A stretch of 64,000 nt of DNA from Paenibacillus monticola (GTDB taxonomy: Bacteria > Bacillota > Bacilli > Paenibacillales > Paenibacillaceae): contig NZ_WJXB01000002.1 of the NCBI RefSeq assembly GCF_009664975.1, positions 930,001-994,000 on the forward strand. The letters are read 5' to 3'. Every line of letters starts with the position of its first letter. Within the stretch, counting starts at the first letter, position 1. The notes beneath the pieces were generated by a model. It had not been told where the DNA came from. It made no database searches and saw nothing but the letters and a program-made list of their open reading frames with translations. Below are positions 1 to 11,996 of this stretch, piece by piece. The position numbers and the translations under genes are program-made.

Positions 1-843
1 GGTCCGTAATCTGCGCAGCAGCGACTGATCCTCTTCTAATGAGCTGCAGGCAAAGAAAGGAAGCGTTCCGAACAGCATCCACATTTCCGGATCACGGTTA
101 TCCAGCAGATTATGAATGGCGGCAGCCATTTCCGATAACGAGAGCACCGGCAGTGCCGAAGCAAAGCTGGTAGCATACATCGGATGTACCTCATGCCGCT
201 TGGCTCCCATGTTACGAATCAGTTGGTGAATCTCCGGCAGTTTGGTATGCGTACGATAGTTAATCATGGTTTCGGCAGAAATGAACATTCCATCGCTACT
301 TAAGCGACGGGAATTCTCGATCATGGTGTCATACAATCGGTACGCAGCGGGCTTAGACACTGGATGACCGCTGTTGGCAAAGCCTACCTCATGAAAATCG
401 TCACCGTTCACATAATTGAATGAGATATGCATAACGTCCAGATAGGGAAGCAGCAACTCGTAGCGAGAATATGGCATCGTCAAATTGGAGTTAATCTGTG
501 ATTTCACACCGCGCTCCTTGGCGTATTTCAACAGCGGAACTATCATATTCTTCACGGTTTCAGCCCGGAACATCGGCTCTCCGCCTGTGATACTAATCGT
601 CTGAAGATGCTCCACTTCCTCCAAGCGGTCAAGCATTTGCTTAAGCGGCAGCATTTCTCCTTCTTTAGCAGTCAGAGCATCACCTACAGCACAGTGCTCA
701 CACCGCATATTACATAAATTTGTAACTGTCATCTCCACACTTGTCAGTACATGTCTCCCTTGCTCGCGGAGAGAAGTAATCGGATCCCATGGATCGTAGC
801 TTGGCGACAGCTCCTTTATTGGTGATGATCTAAATACATTCAT
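1..843 (-). CDS. Radical SAM protein, YfkAB-like (3' end cut by window edge)
   Basis: The visible 281 residues begin at an ATG preceded by GAAGGAG. A CxxxCxxC cluster (C44, C48, C51, in CNMRCEHC) is the radical SAM [4Fe-4S] signature, and SITGGEP further on fits the SAM-binding GGE motif. The pattern resembles the Bacillales YfkAB family, whose members carry a further CxCxxxxC motif near the C-terminus; that part would lie outside the window, so the family name is not proven. The reaction is unknown to me. The gene stands alone upstream of nothing visible and is preceded by an AT-rich 248-base gap with a possible extended -10 (TGGTATGAT) at about 931-939. Confidence 0.8.
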   Translation of the reverse strand, partial: MNVFRSSPIKELSPSYDPWDPITSLREQGRHVLTSVEMTVTNLCNMRCEHCAVGDALTAKEGEMLPLKQMLDRLEEVEHLQTISITGGEPMFRAETVKNMIVPLLKYAKERGVKSQINSNLTMPYSRYELLLPYLDVMHISFNYVNGDDFHEVGFANSGHPVSKPAAYRLYDTMIENSRRLSSDGMFISAETMINYRTHTKLPEIHQLIRNMGAKRHEVHPMYATSFASALPVLSLSEMAAAIHNLLDNRDPEMWMLFGTLPFFACSSLEEDQSLLRRLRT

Positions 844-1091
844 TAGTAATTACTCCTTCAAAGCTTATTCCTTAACTCATTCCTTATTATTAACCCAAAA
901 TAGTCCTGAACGAACGTTGACTTACCCTATATCATACCACGTCAAGCCAAAAAACTGCATTTCTATGTGTTCAGGACAACTCTGATTCTTATTTCTGCAA
1001 AAAACAGAAAACAGCGCGAATGAAATCAAGTCCCGCGATAATAGCGGTTCACCTGATTGTCTCTCCACGCTGCGTGCTGCAATAATGATAT

Positions 1092-2195
1092 TCATGTCGG
1101 ATTATGAACAGGTTCTCCTTGATCTGCCACATCAACGATGACAACGGAAAGCGCCTTGCTCAGATCCCGCTCGAACGGAACAACTTCCTCACCTTCAGCA
1201 CCTTTAAAGATACGCACAACTGGTCGGTGTGGTGTACTGGGATCTATCTTGACCACAACTCCACTCTCTCCAGTACTAAGAGTCACTGTAAGACCTAATG
1301 GATAGATCGCCACGCGATCTCTAAATAGTTCAAGCTGCTTTTGCTCATAAAGCGTTCCAGATCCTACATAAAGCGCCTCTACTGCCTGATGTGGCAGCAT
1401 CGCTTTTTTGTATATTCGGTTCGAGGTCATAGCGTCATAAGAGTCTGCCACTCCAAGCCACTTGGCATATTCATGAATTTGCGGCCCGGTCAGGCCGCGT
1501 GGATAGCCGGAGCCGTCAATGCGCTCATGATGCTGGAAGGCGCAATGCGCAGCGAGCAGTGGGATATTGGGTTCCTCCTTGAGAATCCGGTAGCCGATCT
1601 CCGTATGAGCCTGCATGTGACGAAATTCCTCTTCGCTGAGCAGTCCCGGCTTCTGTACGATTTTGATCGGAATCTGCGTTTTACCAATATCATGCAGCAG
1701 AGCGCCCAATCCTATCACTCTGAGTTCCTCTTTGCTGTAGCCGTGAGCTATGGCCAGCACAAGTGTATACAGACATACATTCAGTGAATGAACATACAGA
1801 TAGTTGTCCGTCGTATGCATATCTAGCAGCATTATCATCGGATCTTCCTGTAAAGACATATCATCCAATATATTGTCCATAAGCTTGGAGAACTTTTTAT
1901 CCAAATGATAAAAACCCTTAGTAATGCCGGAAGCACCGGACATTTGCTGAAACTGGTTTCTGATCACTTTAAGCGCCTGGTTGCGCGTTTCGTCCTGCAG
2001 CATTCCAGAAATAATAACGTCTTCCGTGAACGAATCCTCAATGTAGATGTAGCCGATATCGAGCTTAGCCAAACGTTTGATCAGCGGATCACTCAGCTCC
2101 ACACCATCTGCGAGCAGAATCAATCCTTCATCATTATATATTTTTTTGCCCAGCTTCATTCCCGCCTGAAGCCGATTCACGGATACTAATCGCAC
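1092..2195 (-). CDS. HD-GYP domain protein, probable cyclic-di-GMP phosphodiesterase
   Basis: This 367-residue protein starts at GTG with AGGAG upstream. Residues 1-60 form a small N-terminal domain, and residues about 125-290 are an HD-GYP domain with the HD pair intact (H168-D169 in LLHDIGK) and HHERIDGSGYP at 222-232. HD-GYP proteins hydrolyse cyclic-di-GMP through a di- or tri-iron centre, so an active cytosolic phosphodiesterase is likely. No membrane segment or receiver domain is seen. A paralogue with the same architecture lies at 5617-6657 on the other strand, but that one has lost the HD histidine. The gene appears to be monocistronic. Confidence 0.85.
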   Translation of the reverse strand: MRLVSVNRLQAGMKLGKKIYNDEGLILLADGVELSDPLIKRLAKLDIGYIYIEDSFTEDVIISGMLQDETRNQALKVIRNQFQQMSGASGITKGFYHLDKKFSKLMDNILDDMSLQEDPMIMLLDMHTTDNYLYVHSLNVCLYTLVLAIAHGYSKEELRVIGLGALLHDIGKTQIPIKIVQKPGLLSEEEFRHMQAHTEIGYRILKEEPNIPLLAAHCAFQHHERIDGSGYPRGLTGPQIHEYAKWLGVADSYDAMTSNRIYKKAMLPHQAVEALYVGSGTLYEQKQLELFRDRVAIYPLGLTVTLSTGESGVVVKIDPSTPHRPVVRIFKGAEGEEVVPFERDLSKALSVVIVDVADQGEPVHNPT

Positions 2196-2342
2196 CTTGG
2201 CTCACTCCTGCCTTTAACGGTAAATTGCTATTCTGTCTTGAACTCCCTGGGTTACACACTTTGTCTATACCGTTACCTCAAGAGAACAGGCAAGCTCTCC
2301 TCAAGAACAACTCTGATTCCGTGCCATTATCACTAAATGGTA

Positions 2343-3170
2343 TTAACGCATAACTAACAACCAGAACAGAGCCGCTAGAATAAATCGATAAATTGCGAAA
2401 TGGGTCAGTCTGATTTTTTGAATCCATTTCATAAATAAAATCACCACAATATAGGCTACTACAAAAGAAACCAGAAATCCAATTACAAAGTATGTAATGG
2501 TCTCACTCGTGAAGTAACGGTAGGAATCCAGCAGCTCATAACCCGAAGCAGCACACATAATCGGAATCGCGATGAGAAAGGAAAAATCCGCTGAAGCCTT
2601 ATAGCTGACTCCGCTCAGCATACCGCCTGAGATTGTAGATCCTGAACGTGAGAATCCAGGCCATAACACTGAAATAATCTGATAAAAGCCGATAGCCAGC
2701 GCCTGCCCATAGGATAAATCGTCAAGCTCATGCGCAGTGACACGAATCTTGCGTTTGTTTACCCATTCAGCGATGATCATTAATATCCCGCCGGCAACAA
2801 GAGCCCAAAGTACTGTAGTAGCCCCAAAAAGACTTTTAATAAAATCACGAGCGAAGAAGGCTACCAGAAGTGCTGGGGCTATCCCGAGAATCACATGGAT
2901 CAGATTCAAGCGGGAAGTCGGCATTACACCACCTCTGACCTGGCGGTTTCGTCCTATACCGAGTAAATTGAGTATACGCTGGCGGTAGACTAGTGCAATG
3001 GCTAGAATCGCACCCAGTTGAATTACAATTTCATAAGTCTTCATTATCGGTGTCTGATCTGAAAAACCTAAGAGTTGGGCCGTTAAAATCATATGTCCTG
3101 TGGAAGAAACCGGGATAAACTCGGTGATACCTTCAACAATCGCCAGAATTATTGCTGTAATAGTGTCCAT
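2343..3170 (-). CDS. uppP: Undecaprenyl-diphosphatase
   Basis: The 275-residue membrane protein matches UppP (BacA) along its whole length. It has the N-terminal motif EGITEFIPVSSTGH (residues 14-26 region) and the second motif GFSRSGSTISGG near residue 175, which supply the acidic and Ser/Arg active-site residues. It removes a phosphate from undecaprenyl pyrophosphate so that the lipid carrier can be reused in peptidoglycan and teichoic acid synthesis, and high dosage gives bacitracin resistance. Eight or so hydrophobic segments are visible. An AGGAGG sequence precedes the ATG. The next gene upstream is the YunD-like phosphatase, 76 bases away on the same strand. Confidence 0.95.
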   Translation of the reverse strand: MDTITAIILAIVEGITEFIPVSSTGHMILTAQLLGFSDQTPIMKTYEIVIQLGAILAIALVYRQRILNLLGIGRNRQVRGGVMPTSRLNLIHVILGIAPALLVAFFARDFIKSLFGATTVLWALVAGGILMIIAEWVNKRKIRVTAHELDDLSYGQALAIGFYQIISVLWPGFSRSGSTISGGMLSGVSYKASADFSFLIAIPIMCAASGYELLDSYRYFTSETITYFVIGFLVSFVVAYIVVILFMKWIQKIRLTHFAIYRFILAALFWLLVMR

Positions 3171-3246
3171 AAAATCCTCCTGATCTGTGGGAATTAAAAT
3201 GCGGCAAGCTGATTCTCAAATGTACACTTAGAGATAAATACGTTGC

Positions 3247-4686
3247 TTATGGGAAGTTGCTCTCCCAGCGGGTGATCACGCATTCGTCTAGACTTCCAGG
3301 ACGTTGCAGTTCCATCTGCAACAGATCGCGTAGGAAATGGGGTAACAAAAACAAGGCATCCTTTCCATTCATAATCGTCTCATATCCAGCGCCAAAAGTG
3401 AACATGTCTAGCGTCCCGACATTATACTCGCGATTGTCATCCAGAAGCTCTCCTTCGACAAAAAATGCAATACCGCTATCATACGGCATTTTTAAGGGAT
3501 CGTACAATATTTTCATGCCATCTACTGCCAAACTGCCCAGCTGATGACCTCGAAAACCATATCCATAAATTGCCTTATTGCGAAATTCTTCGGTAAGGCT
3601 TTGTTCCAGAGCTGTACGAATATCTCGTCCCGCCAGCTTTACTACACATGAGTTAATCGGCGAAGGACATAGAGCATGCAGCATCCCGGAAGTGATCTCT
3701 CCTGCTGGCAATGAACCTAATAACTGACCTGTATTCACCAGAGACAGCGAGCTTCCTGTAAAGCGGCGTACTGCCTGTGCCAACAAATTGCCAAAGGGTG
3801 ATTCTCCTTGCAGATTTATCGGCAGCTCCCGGTCGGTTATTGCAACTGTCTCCCGCAATACTTCTTGGGCATGCTTCAGATGAACATCAACAGCAGGACC
3901 AATGCTCACTTCGGAAAGTGTGGGATCAATAGGAATACATTCACCTGTTATCAGCTTAAAGCCCGCTTCGTCTCCCGATCGTTCAAAAACAAGCCGGCCG
4001 ACATATCGTCCGAATTTCCCGGCACCACATACAGCTGTACCGTTAATCATTAACGGTTCCTCCAGCAAATGATGAGTATGACCCCCGAGTATAGCATGCA
4101 CCCCATCTAGTCTCTCAGCCAGCAGTTGGTCTGCTGGAAGCCCAAGATGAGATAAAATAATCAGAACGTCCACCTGCGGAGCCAGCAGAAGACATTGTTC
4201 ACGGAGTGCAGTCTCAGGGTCCAAGGCATCCCATCCCAAGAGTGAATAGAACGCTGTGAATGCTGCTGTGGCTCCGGTCACTCCAATTCGAAGTCCATCC
4301 TTCTCCAGAATAGCATGACGTTTCATCCAAGATGGAGGTTCTCCTGTTGAACTCTCCACAAAATTACAACAAACTACAGGGCATTGCAAACCTGTGAAGA
4401 TAGCACTCAGTATCTCCGGAGAGAAGGTTAGTCCTTCGTTATTCCCGATAGTGACGGCATCATACCCTGTCAGGTTCATCACATCGATATTCGCCTGACC
4501 CATGGTACCTTCTGTCTCTACTGCAGCCCGATCCATATGGTCACCCACATCCAGCAGCAGCAAGGGCTCTTCTCCCGCTACGGCCTTCTGTGCGGCAATC
4601 ACTGCTGCCAAAGGGCTCATCATTTCAAAATGGCTATGTATATCATTGGTATGAAGTATGGTTAATCTTTGCGGCACGGGCATCAT
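3247..4686 (-). CDS. yunD: YunD-type bifunctional metallophosphatase/5'-nucleotidase
   Basis: The protein carries the metal-binding motifs of the 5'-nucleotidase/UshA-like family: HTNDIHSHFE near the N-terminus, IGNNEG in place of the usual GNHE, and GGHTHH around residue 210. A C-terminal nucleotidase domain follows, giving about 479 residues. There is no signal peptide, so it is probably cytosolic, as expected for Bacillus YunD rather than secreted nucleotidases. I chose the ATG at 4686 because GGGAGGG lies 8 bases upstream; the longer frame opens with a GTG at 4737 with no good ribosome site. The physiological substrate is not evident from sequence. Confidence 0.85.
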   Translation of the reverse strand: MMPVPQRLTILHTNDIHSHFEMMSPLAAVIAAQKAVAGEEPLLLLDVGDHMDRAAVETEGTMGQANIDVMNLTGYDAVTIGNNEGLTFSPEILSAIFTGLQCPVVCCNFVESSTGEPPSWMKRHAILEKDGLRIGVTGATAAFTAFYSLLGWDALDPETALREQCLLLAPQVDVLIILSHLGLPADQLLAERLDGVHAILGGHTHHLLEEPLMINGTAVCGAGKFGRYVGRLVFERSGDEAGFKLITGECIPIDPTLSEVSIGPAVDVHLKHAQEVLRETVAITDRELPINLQGESPFGNLLAQAVRRFTGSSLSLVNTGQLLGSLPAGEITSGMLHALCPSPINSCVVKLAGRDIRTALEQSLTEEFRNKAIYGYGFRGHQLGSLAVDGMKILYDPLKMPYDSGIAFFVEGELLDDNREYNVGTLDMFTFGAGYETIMNGKDALFLLPHFLRDLLQMELQRPGSLDECVITRWESNFP

Positions 4687-4823
4687 AGCAACATCCCTCC
4701 CACCAGTAAGGCCACTCATTATTGAAGCAGCTGGCACGTGATCTTATAAAGCCTAGCATAACATTTTCAAGCTTAATATGGTATATTGGAATCATTATTA
4801 TATTAATTGCGAGGTGAATAAGT

Positions 4824-5552
4824 ATGCAAATTACAATCCGTCTATTCGCTGGATTGGCCGAAGTTATCGGTTCCTCTTCACTGTCGTTTGATGTAGCGGA
4901 GGATACTCTAACGGCGGGTAAATTAAAGGAACTTCTCTCAGCCTCCTATCCGGATGCAGCCCCCCAAATTGCGGTTTCTTTGGTTGCCATTGATCGGGAA
5001 TACGCCCCAGATGATTCACCCATCTCCGCAGCAGCAGAAGTTGCGCTTATCCCTCCCGTTTCCGGGGGCGAAACCGGTTCTGTAACCGAGAGTACACCCA
5101 ACGGTCTTTACATGATTACGGATCAACCTTTAGTCGCTGAGAAGCTTCTGGATAAAGTACTAGATGCTGATCACGGAGCCTCACTACTATTTGTTGGAAC
5201 GACACGTGAGATGACGGAAGGACGGCGTACAACCGCACTCTTTTATGAAGCTTATATTCCCATGGCCCTGAGCAAACTTCAGGAGATCGGCAACGAAGTT
5301 CAGAAGCGCTGGAACGCTCATTGTGCGATTTCTCATCGCATAGGCTATGTGGGACTAAAGGAAGCTAGCGTTATCATTGCTGTATCTGCTGCTCATCGCG
5401 AACTTTGTTATGAAGCTAGTCGGTTGGCGATTGAAATGCTGAAACAGGCCGTCCCCGTCTGGAAAAAGGACATTAATGAATCGGAGCAACAATGGTTAGG
5501 CTCTGATCCGTTGGCTGCTGCTTTCGAAAATATATCATCAACTACTCTTTGA
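4824..5552 (+). CDS. MoaD-MoaE fusion, molybdopterin synthase
   Basis: Residues 1-82 are a ubiquitin-fold MoaD domain ending in PPVSGG (Gly81-Gly82). Residues about 95-240 are MoaE, recognisable from FVGTTREMTEGR and the C-terminal KKDINESEQQWLGSDP. The two normally separate subunits of molybdopterin synthase convert cyclic pyranopterin monophosphate to molybdopterin using a thiocarboxylate on the MoaD C-terminal Gly. Here that Gly-Gly is internal, so cleavage after Gly82 would be needed for normal chemistry, as reported for mycobacterial MoaX. The ribosome site is GAGG before ATG. No other molybdenum cofactor gene is nearby. Confidence 0.92.
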   Translation: MQITIRLFAGLAEVIGSSSLSFDVAEDTLTAGKLKELLSASYPDAAPQIAVSLVAIDREYAPDDSPISAAAEVALIPPVSGGETGSVTESTPNGLYMITDQPLVAEKLLDKVLDADHGASLLFVGTTREMTEGRRTTALFYEAYIPMALSKLQEIGNEVQKRWNAHCAISHRIGYVGLKEASVIIAVSAAHRELCYEASRLAIEMLKQAVPVWKKDINESEQQWLGSDPLAAAFENISSTTL

Positions 5553-5616
5553 TCATTGAATAATTCCAGCTTTGTTGCTATGCTGAAAAAAATCGATAGA
5601 TAAGGTGGCATAGGCA

Positions 5617-6657
5617 TTGAGAGTACACGTCACGGATCTAAAACCCGGTCATTTCTTGGGAGAAGATACCTTTAGTTCCAGAGGACTTCACGTATTAGCT
5701 AAAGGTACAAAGCTTCGGATAGAAGAAATTGCCAAGTTGATGCAACACAGCGTAGACTATGTTGATATCGAGGTAGTCACTGAAGAACCTCCCCCCACAA
5801 GAAGAGCATCTATCATTAAAGCCGTGACCGGGAATTTTGACACGATGATCGACGGTTTTGAATCTGTATATATGGAGGCGTTGACTGAAGGACGCTTTAA
5901 TCAATCGCTGGTTGATGACGTGCTTCAGCCCACACTGCTATCACTAGACAAACATAAAGATGTCGTCACTTTGTTGTTGCTGCTTGACCGTGAGGATAAT
6001 TATACTTATAATCACTCCTTGCAGGTAGGCATGCTTTCTTATTATATAGCGACTTGGCTCGGATATTCTAAACGAGAATGCTACGAAATTGGCCGATCCG
6101 GATATCTGATAGACATTGGTAAATGCCGAATTTCACCCGCTCTACTCAACAAGCCAGGAAAGTTAACTTCACTTGAGTTTGAGGAAGTTAAACTCCATAC
6201 TACATACGGTTACGAGATTATCCGCAATTCCATGGATGACAAACATACGGCTCTAGTTGCCCTTCAGCACCATGAACGTGAAGATGGTTCCGGCTACCCC
6301 GGTAAACTGACTGCATCCGAGATCCACCCTTACGCCCAGATTGCTGCTATAGCTGATATATACAGTGCAATGACAACACCGCGAGTTTATCAGTCCAAGC
6401 AGGAGCTGATTTCAGTTCTGCGTGAAATCCACAATCTCAGCTTCGGCAAGCTTAACGGAAAATCAGTACAGGCCTTTATCCAGCATTTAATGCCCAACTT
6501 CATTGGCAAGCGCGTATTATTGAGCACCGGGGACATGGGTGTAATTGTGCTGAACAACCCAATCGATGTGTTCCGTCCACTAGTGCAAAGCGGTGGGAAG
6601 TTCCTCGACCTGTCCCGTGACCGAAATATCGCAGTGGTGGAGATTTATATGGAATAA
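5617..6657 (+). CDS. HD-GYP domain protein with degenerate HD motif
   Basis: The 346-residue protein starts at TTG with AAGGTGG eight bases upstream. Its layout matches the protein at 1092-2195: a short N-terminal domain, then HD-GYP from about residue 120 to 280 with HHEREDGSGYP intact. The HD pair itself reads YLIDIGK, with Ile165 where the metal-binding His should be and Asp166 kept. Loss of this ligand argues against normal phosphodiesterase activity, so it may be a cyclic-di-GMP binding or scaffold protein; this is inference. It follows the MoaD-MoaE gene by 64 bases and is closed by the terminator at 6845-6894. Confidence 0.82.
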   Translation: MRVHVTDLKPGHFLGEDTFSSRGLHVLAKGTKLRIEEIAKLMQHSVDYVDIEVVTEEPPPTRRASIIKAVTGNFDTMIDGFESVYMEALTEGRFNQSLVDDVLQPTLLSLDKHKDVVTLLLLLDREDNYTYNHSLQVGMLSYYIATWLGYSKRECYEIGRSGYLIDIGKCRISPALLNKPGKLTSLEFEEVKLHTTYGYEIIRNSMDDKHTALVALQHHEREDGSGYPGKLTASEIHPYAQIAAIADIYSAMTTPRVYQSKQELISVLREIHNLSFGKLNGKSVQAFIQHLMPNFIGKRVLLSTGDMGVIVLNNPIDVFRPLVQSGGKFLDLSRDRNIAVVEIYME

Positions 6658-6659
6658 CC

Positions 6660-6840
6660 CCTTTCGATCCCTCCCAAACCCTCCCTTCCAAGGGAGGGCC
6701 TAGAAGGGCTCCGCCCTCTGGACACATGGAAGCTTGGCGGAACATCGCGGTTATTGTGGACGAATGGGACTACGGATCATCAGCTCGCCTTGAGCCTCCC
6801 TGCTTTGCTGCGCAAAGGGCGGGTGGCTCAAAGCTACATT
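6660..6840. repeat. GC-rich hairpin-dense intergenic element
   Basis: The stretch between two convergent genes holds several short palindromes in series: CCCTCCCTT against AAGGGAGGG at about 6679-6698, AGGGCTCCGCCCT at about 6706-6718, and TTTGCTGCGCAAA inside a longer stem in which TTGAGCC pairs with GGCTCAA (about 6791-6835). It has no convincing reading frame. It resembles dispersed intergenic repeat units of Bacillales genomes, but I cannot check its copy number. Confidence 0.45.
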
Positions 6841-6844
6841 AAAT

Positions 6845-6894
6845 AAGGGTAACCTAACAGTCATGTGATTTAATGACTGTGGGTTACCCTTTTT
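6845..6894. terminator. Bidirectional intrinsic terminator
   Basis: AAGGGTAACC and ACAGTCAT pair with ATGACTGT and GGTTACCCTT to give a long stem, with A-rich and T-rich flanks on either side. It lies between the convergent HD-GYP gene (+) and bglA (-) and can serve both. Confidence 0.85.
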
Positions 6895-6920
6895 CTAGAG
6901 GGATACTCTAGCTTTATCGT

Positions 6921-8432
<1,512 letters not shown>

Positions 8433-8436
8433 CTAA

Positions 8437-10311
<1,875 letters not shown>

Positions 10312-10390
10312 CTACATTCATTGAAAGCTGTGAATAGGTTGCAGCAGTTATAAGATGCGCTAGCATTCAACTACACTGCCCTTATATTTC

Positions 10391-10481
10391 AAGAAAAACC
10401 TGAACTCACGGTAAAATGAACGTCAAGTAACGTCGATTTTGCCATCAGTTCAGGTTTTGCCTGCCTTACCAGTAACACCCT
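10391..10481 (-). promoter_or_regulatory. LicT-type RNA antiterminator (RAT) overlapping a terminator, bglP leader
   Basis: On the minus strand a RAT-like sequence (GGTGTTACTGG then GGCAGGCAAAACC, 10452-10481) is followed by an intrinsic terminator in which AAACCTGAACT pairs with AGTTCAGGTTT and runs into a U tract (to 10391). The 3' part of the RAT is also the 5' arm of the terminator, which is the known BglG/LicT arrangement: protein binding to the RAT blocks the terminator. Confidence 0.9.
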
Positions 10482-10503
10482 GTAGATTGATGAAAATATG
10501 CTG

Positions 10504-11346
10504 TTATATGGAGTTGCGTTCGGTCACCCGCTGGATATGAATAGTGAGATAGACATACTCATCCTTGCTTAAGGACTGTCCATAGGATTTCTCTAGATAC
10601 TCATTGATCTTCTTCGCACATTCATACGCTTTTACATAGGTAATCTTCACTTGATTATAGAGAAACTCCTCACCGCTATTATTGCTCTCCTTGTGCAGCA
10701 CTCTCATGGCAAAGTACTGCAAATGGGTCAAAAAGCGTGAATAGTTAAGCGTACTCTCATCCAAAACCACACTGTAATGATAAGTTACAATGTTTAAAAT
10801 GTTCTGGACAATTTCCGTCATTTTTACGGTGGATTTCATTTCATTGCCGTCCATCCTGGCATTTACCAGATGCAGCGCAATAAAGCCAGCCTCATCTTCT
10901 CCGAGCGAAAGCCCCGTAGTGTTCTGGATAAATTTGAGCGCATCCATCCCAATAGAGAATTCTTTCCGATAGAAGCGTTTAATTTCGAACAACATCGCAT
11001 TTTTGAGCACGATGCCTTTTTCGTAACGTTGAACAGCAAAATGGATATGGTCGGTCAAGGTCAAATAAATATTATCACTTAACTCAGTCCCTAGAACATC
11101 ATTTGCATAAGTAACAATTTCATTCGCCAATTCCAAATGGGCCACAGGGATATCATTCAAAAGCTCGGTTAGCTTGGCCGTGAACTCGTTCTCATTCAGC
11201 AGAAAAATTTTATCTACCTTGTCTGGATCGACGTAGTCGCCCACTACCTTGTTAAAGGATATCCCTCTCCCCATGACAATGACTTCCTTACCCTTTTGGT
11301 TCTTGGTCAACAAGACATTGTTATTGAGGACCTTCTCGATAATCAT
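10504..11346 (-). CDS. licT: PRD-type transcriptional antiterminator
   Basis: The 280-residue protein has an N-terminal RNA-binding co-antiterminator domain (residues about 1-58, MIIEKVLNNNVLLTK and GRGISFNK) followed by two PTS regulation domains. Likely phospho-accepting His residues occur in DHIHFAVQRYE and ALHLVNARMD (PRD1) and in HLQYFAMRVLHKE and TIHIQRV (PRD2). By family, the active dimer binds the RAT in the nascent leader and prevents termination when beta-glucosides are taken up by BglP. An AGGAGG lies before the ATG. A second RAT-like site in its own leader suggests autoregulation. Confidence 0.95.
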   Translation of the reverse strand: MIIEKVLNNNVLLTKNQKGKEVIVMGRGISFNKVVGDYVDPDKVDKIFLLNENEFTAKLTELLNDIPVAHLELANEIVTYANDVLGTELSDNIYLTLTDHIHFAVQRYEKGIVLKNAMLFEIKRFYRKEFSIGMDALKFIQNTTGLSLGEDEAGFIALHLVNARMDGNEMKSTVKMTEIVQNILNIVTYHYSVVLDESTLNYSRFLTHLQYFAMRVLHKESNNSGEEFLYNQVKITYVKAYECAKKINEYLEKSYGQSLSKDEYVYLTIHIQRVTERNSI

Positions 11347-11375
11347 CTATATTCACCTCCTGCATCATACTTTGT

Positions 11376-11464
11376 ACAAAAAAAGCCTAAGTTGATCCCA
11401 ATATCATTTAGAAAATGATACTCGAATCAGCTTAGGCATTGCCCACGTTAGCGGTCACAATCCT
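11376..11464 (-). promoter_or_regulatory. RAT-like antiterminator and terminator, licT leader
   Basis: The minus-strand leader of licT holds GGATTGTGACCG and GGGCAATGCC (11434-11464), a variant of the LicT RAT. It overlaps a stem in which GCCTAAGCTGAT pairs with ATCAACTTAGGC, followed by a run of T (to 11376). This would make licT expression itself subject to antitermination. Confidence 0.8.
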
Positions 11465-11475
11465 GTATTAATATT

Positions 11476-11503
11476 ATTGTAGCATAAAATTAAGCGATTA
11501 CAA
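11476..11503 (-). promoter_or_regulatory. SigA-type promoter of licT
   Basis: On the minus strand TTGTAA (11498-11503) and TACAAT (11476-11481) are separated by 16 bases and sit just upstream of the licT RAT element. A transcript from here would begin a few bases before the RAT. Confidence 0.65.
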
Positions 11504-11650
11504 TATTTTTATTCGCCGATGAAGGATTACTTGATATAAACGTTTTTGATCTTTCCAAGGTTTAACCTCTTGAACATTGGGATAGACTGATCAGTGCATG
11601 AAATCAACAACAGCCCAGCTGTACATTATCGAAAAAAGAGGCTGATCCCT

Positions 11651-11899
11651 ATGCTACCCGTTCATGAGCGTCTTGCTGAACTATTTATCCTAAGCCGCCA
11701 ACGCCAGCTTACTACAACCGAAGAAGTCGAGCAGCAGCAGTGTTTGCAGGTAAATGCCATGTATTGCTGGGAGCTGGCACGCCTAAATAATGAATTGCTT
11801 CTGGCCGTTCGCACTGAAGATGCCGAATGGCAGCTCGATATTGATGCACAGCTGTTTGAATTACGCGCAACAGGCAGAGTGTCCAGACGCCGCAAGTAA
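11651..11899 (+). CDS. Small conserved-type hypothetical protein
   Basis: This 82-residue soluble protein begins MLPVHERLAELF and is rich in Leu, Glu, Gln and Arg, suggesting a compact helical fold. It looks like a small Bacillales family of unknown function (similar proteins begin with a Pro-Val-His-x-Arg-Leu motif), but I cannot name a role. The frame stays open upstream to an ATG at 11594 (101 residues); I prefer 11651 because the similarity I recognise begins there, though the ribosome site (AGAGG) is weak and 11594 remains possible. It stands alone between licT and the ABC exporter genes. Confidence 0.6.
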   Translation: MLPVHERLAELFILSRQRQLTTTEEVEQQQCLQVNAMYCWELARLNNELLLAVRTEDAEWQLDIDAQLFELRATGRVSRRRK

Positions 11900-11928
11900 A
11901 GAAGCTCCTTAGTTGCTTGAAATGAAAT

Positions 11929-11985
11929 AACAGCAGCCCGCTTCCACTATTGCTTTTGCAAAGGGAAGGGGCTACTGCGTTTGAA
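11929..11985. terminator. Possible intrinsic terminator
   Basis: AGCAGCCCGCTTCC can pair, with one bulge, with GGAAGGGGCTACTGC around a loop at about 11948-11964. It lies between the convergent small gene (+) and the ABC exporter gene (-). The T tracts on either side are short, so the call is tentative. Confidence 0.4.
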
Positions 11986-11996
11986 CTACCTATTCA

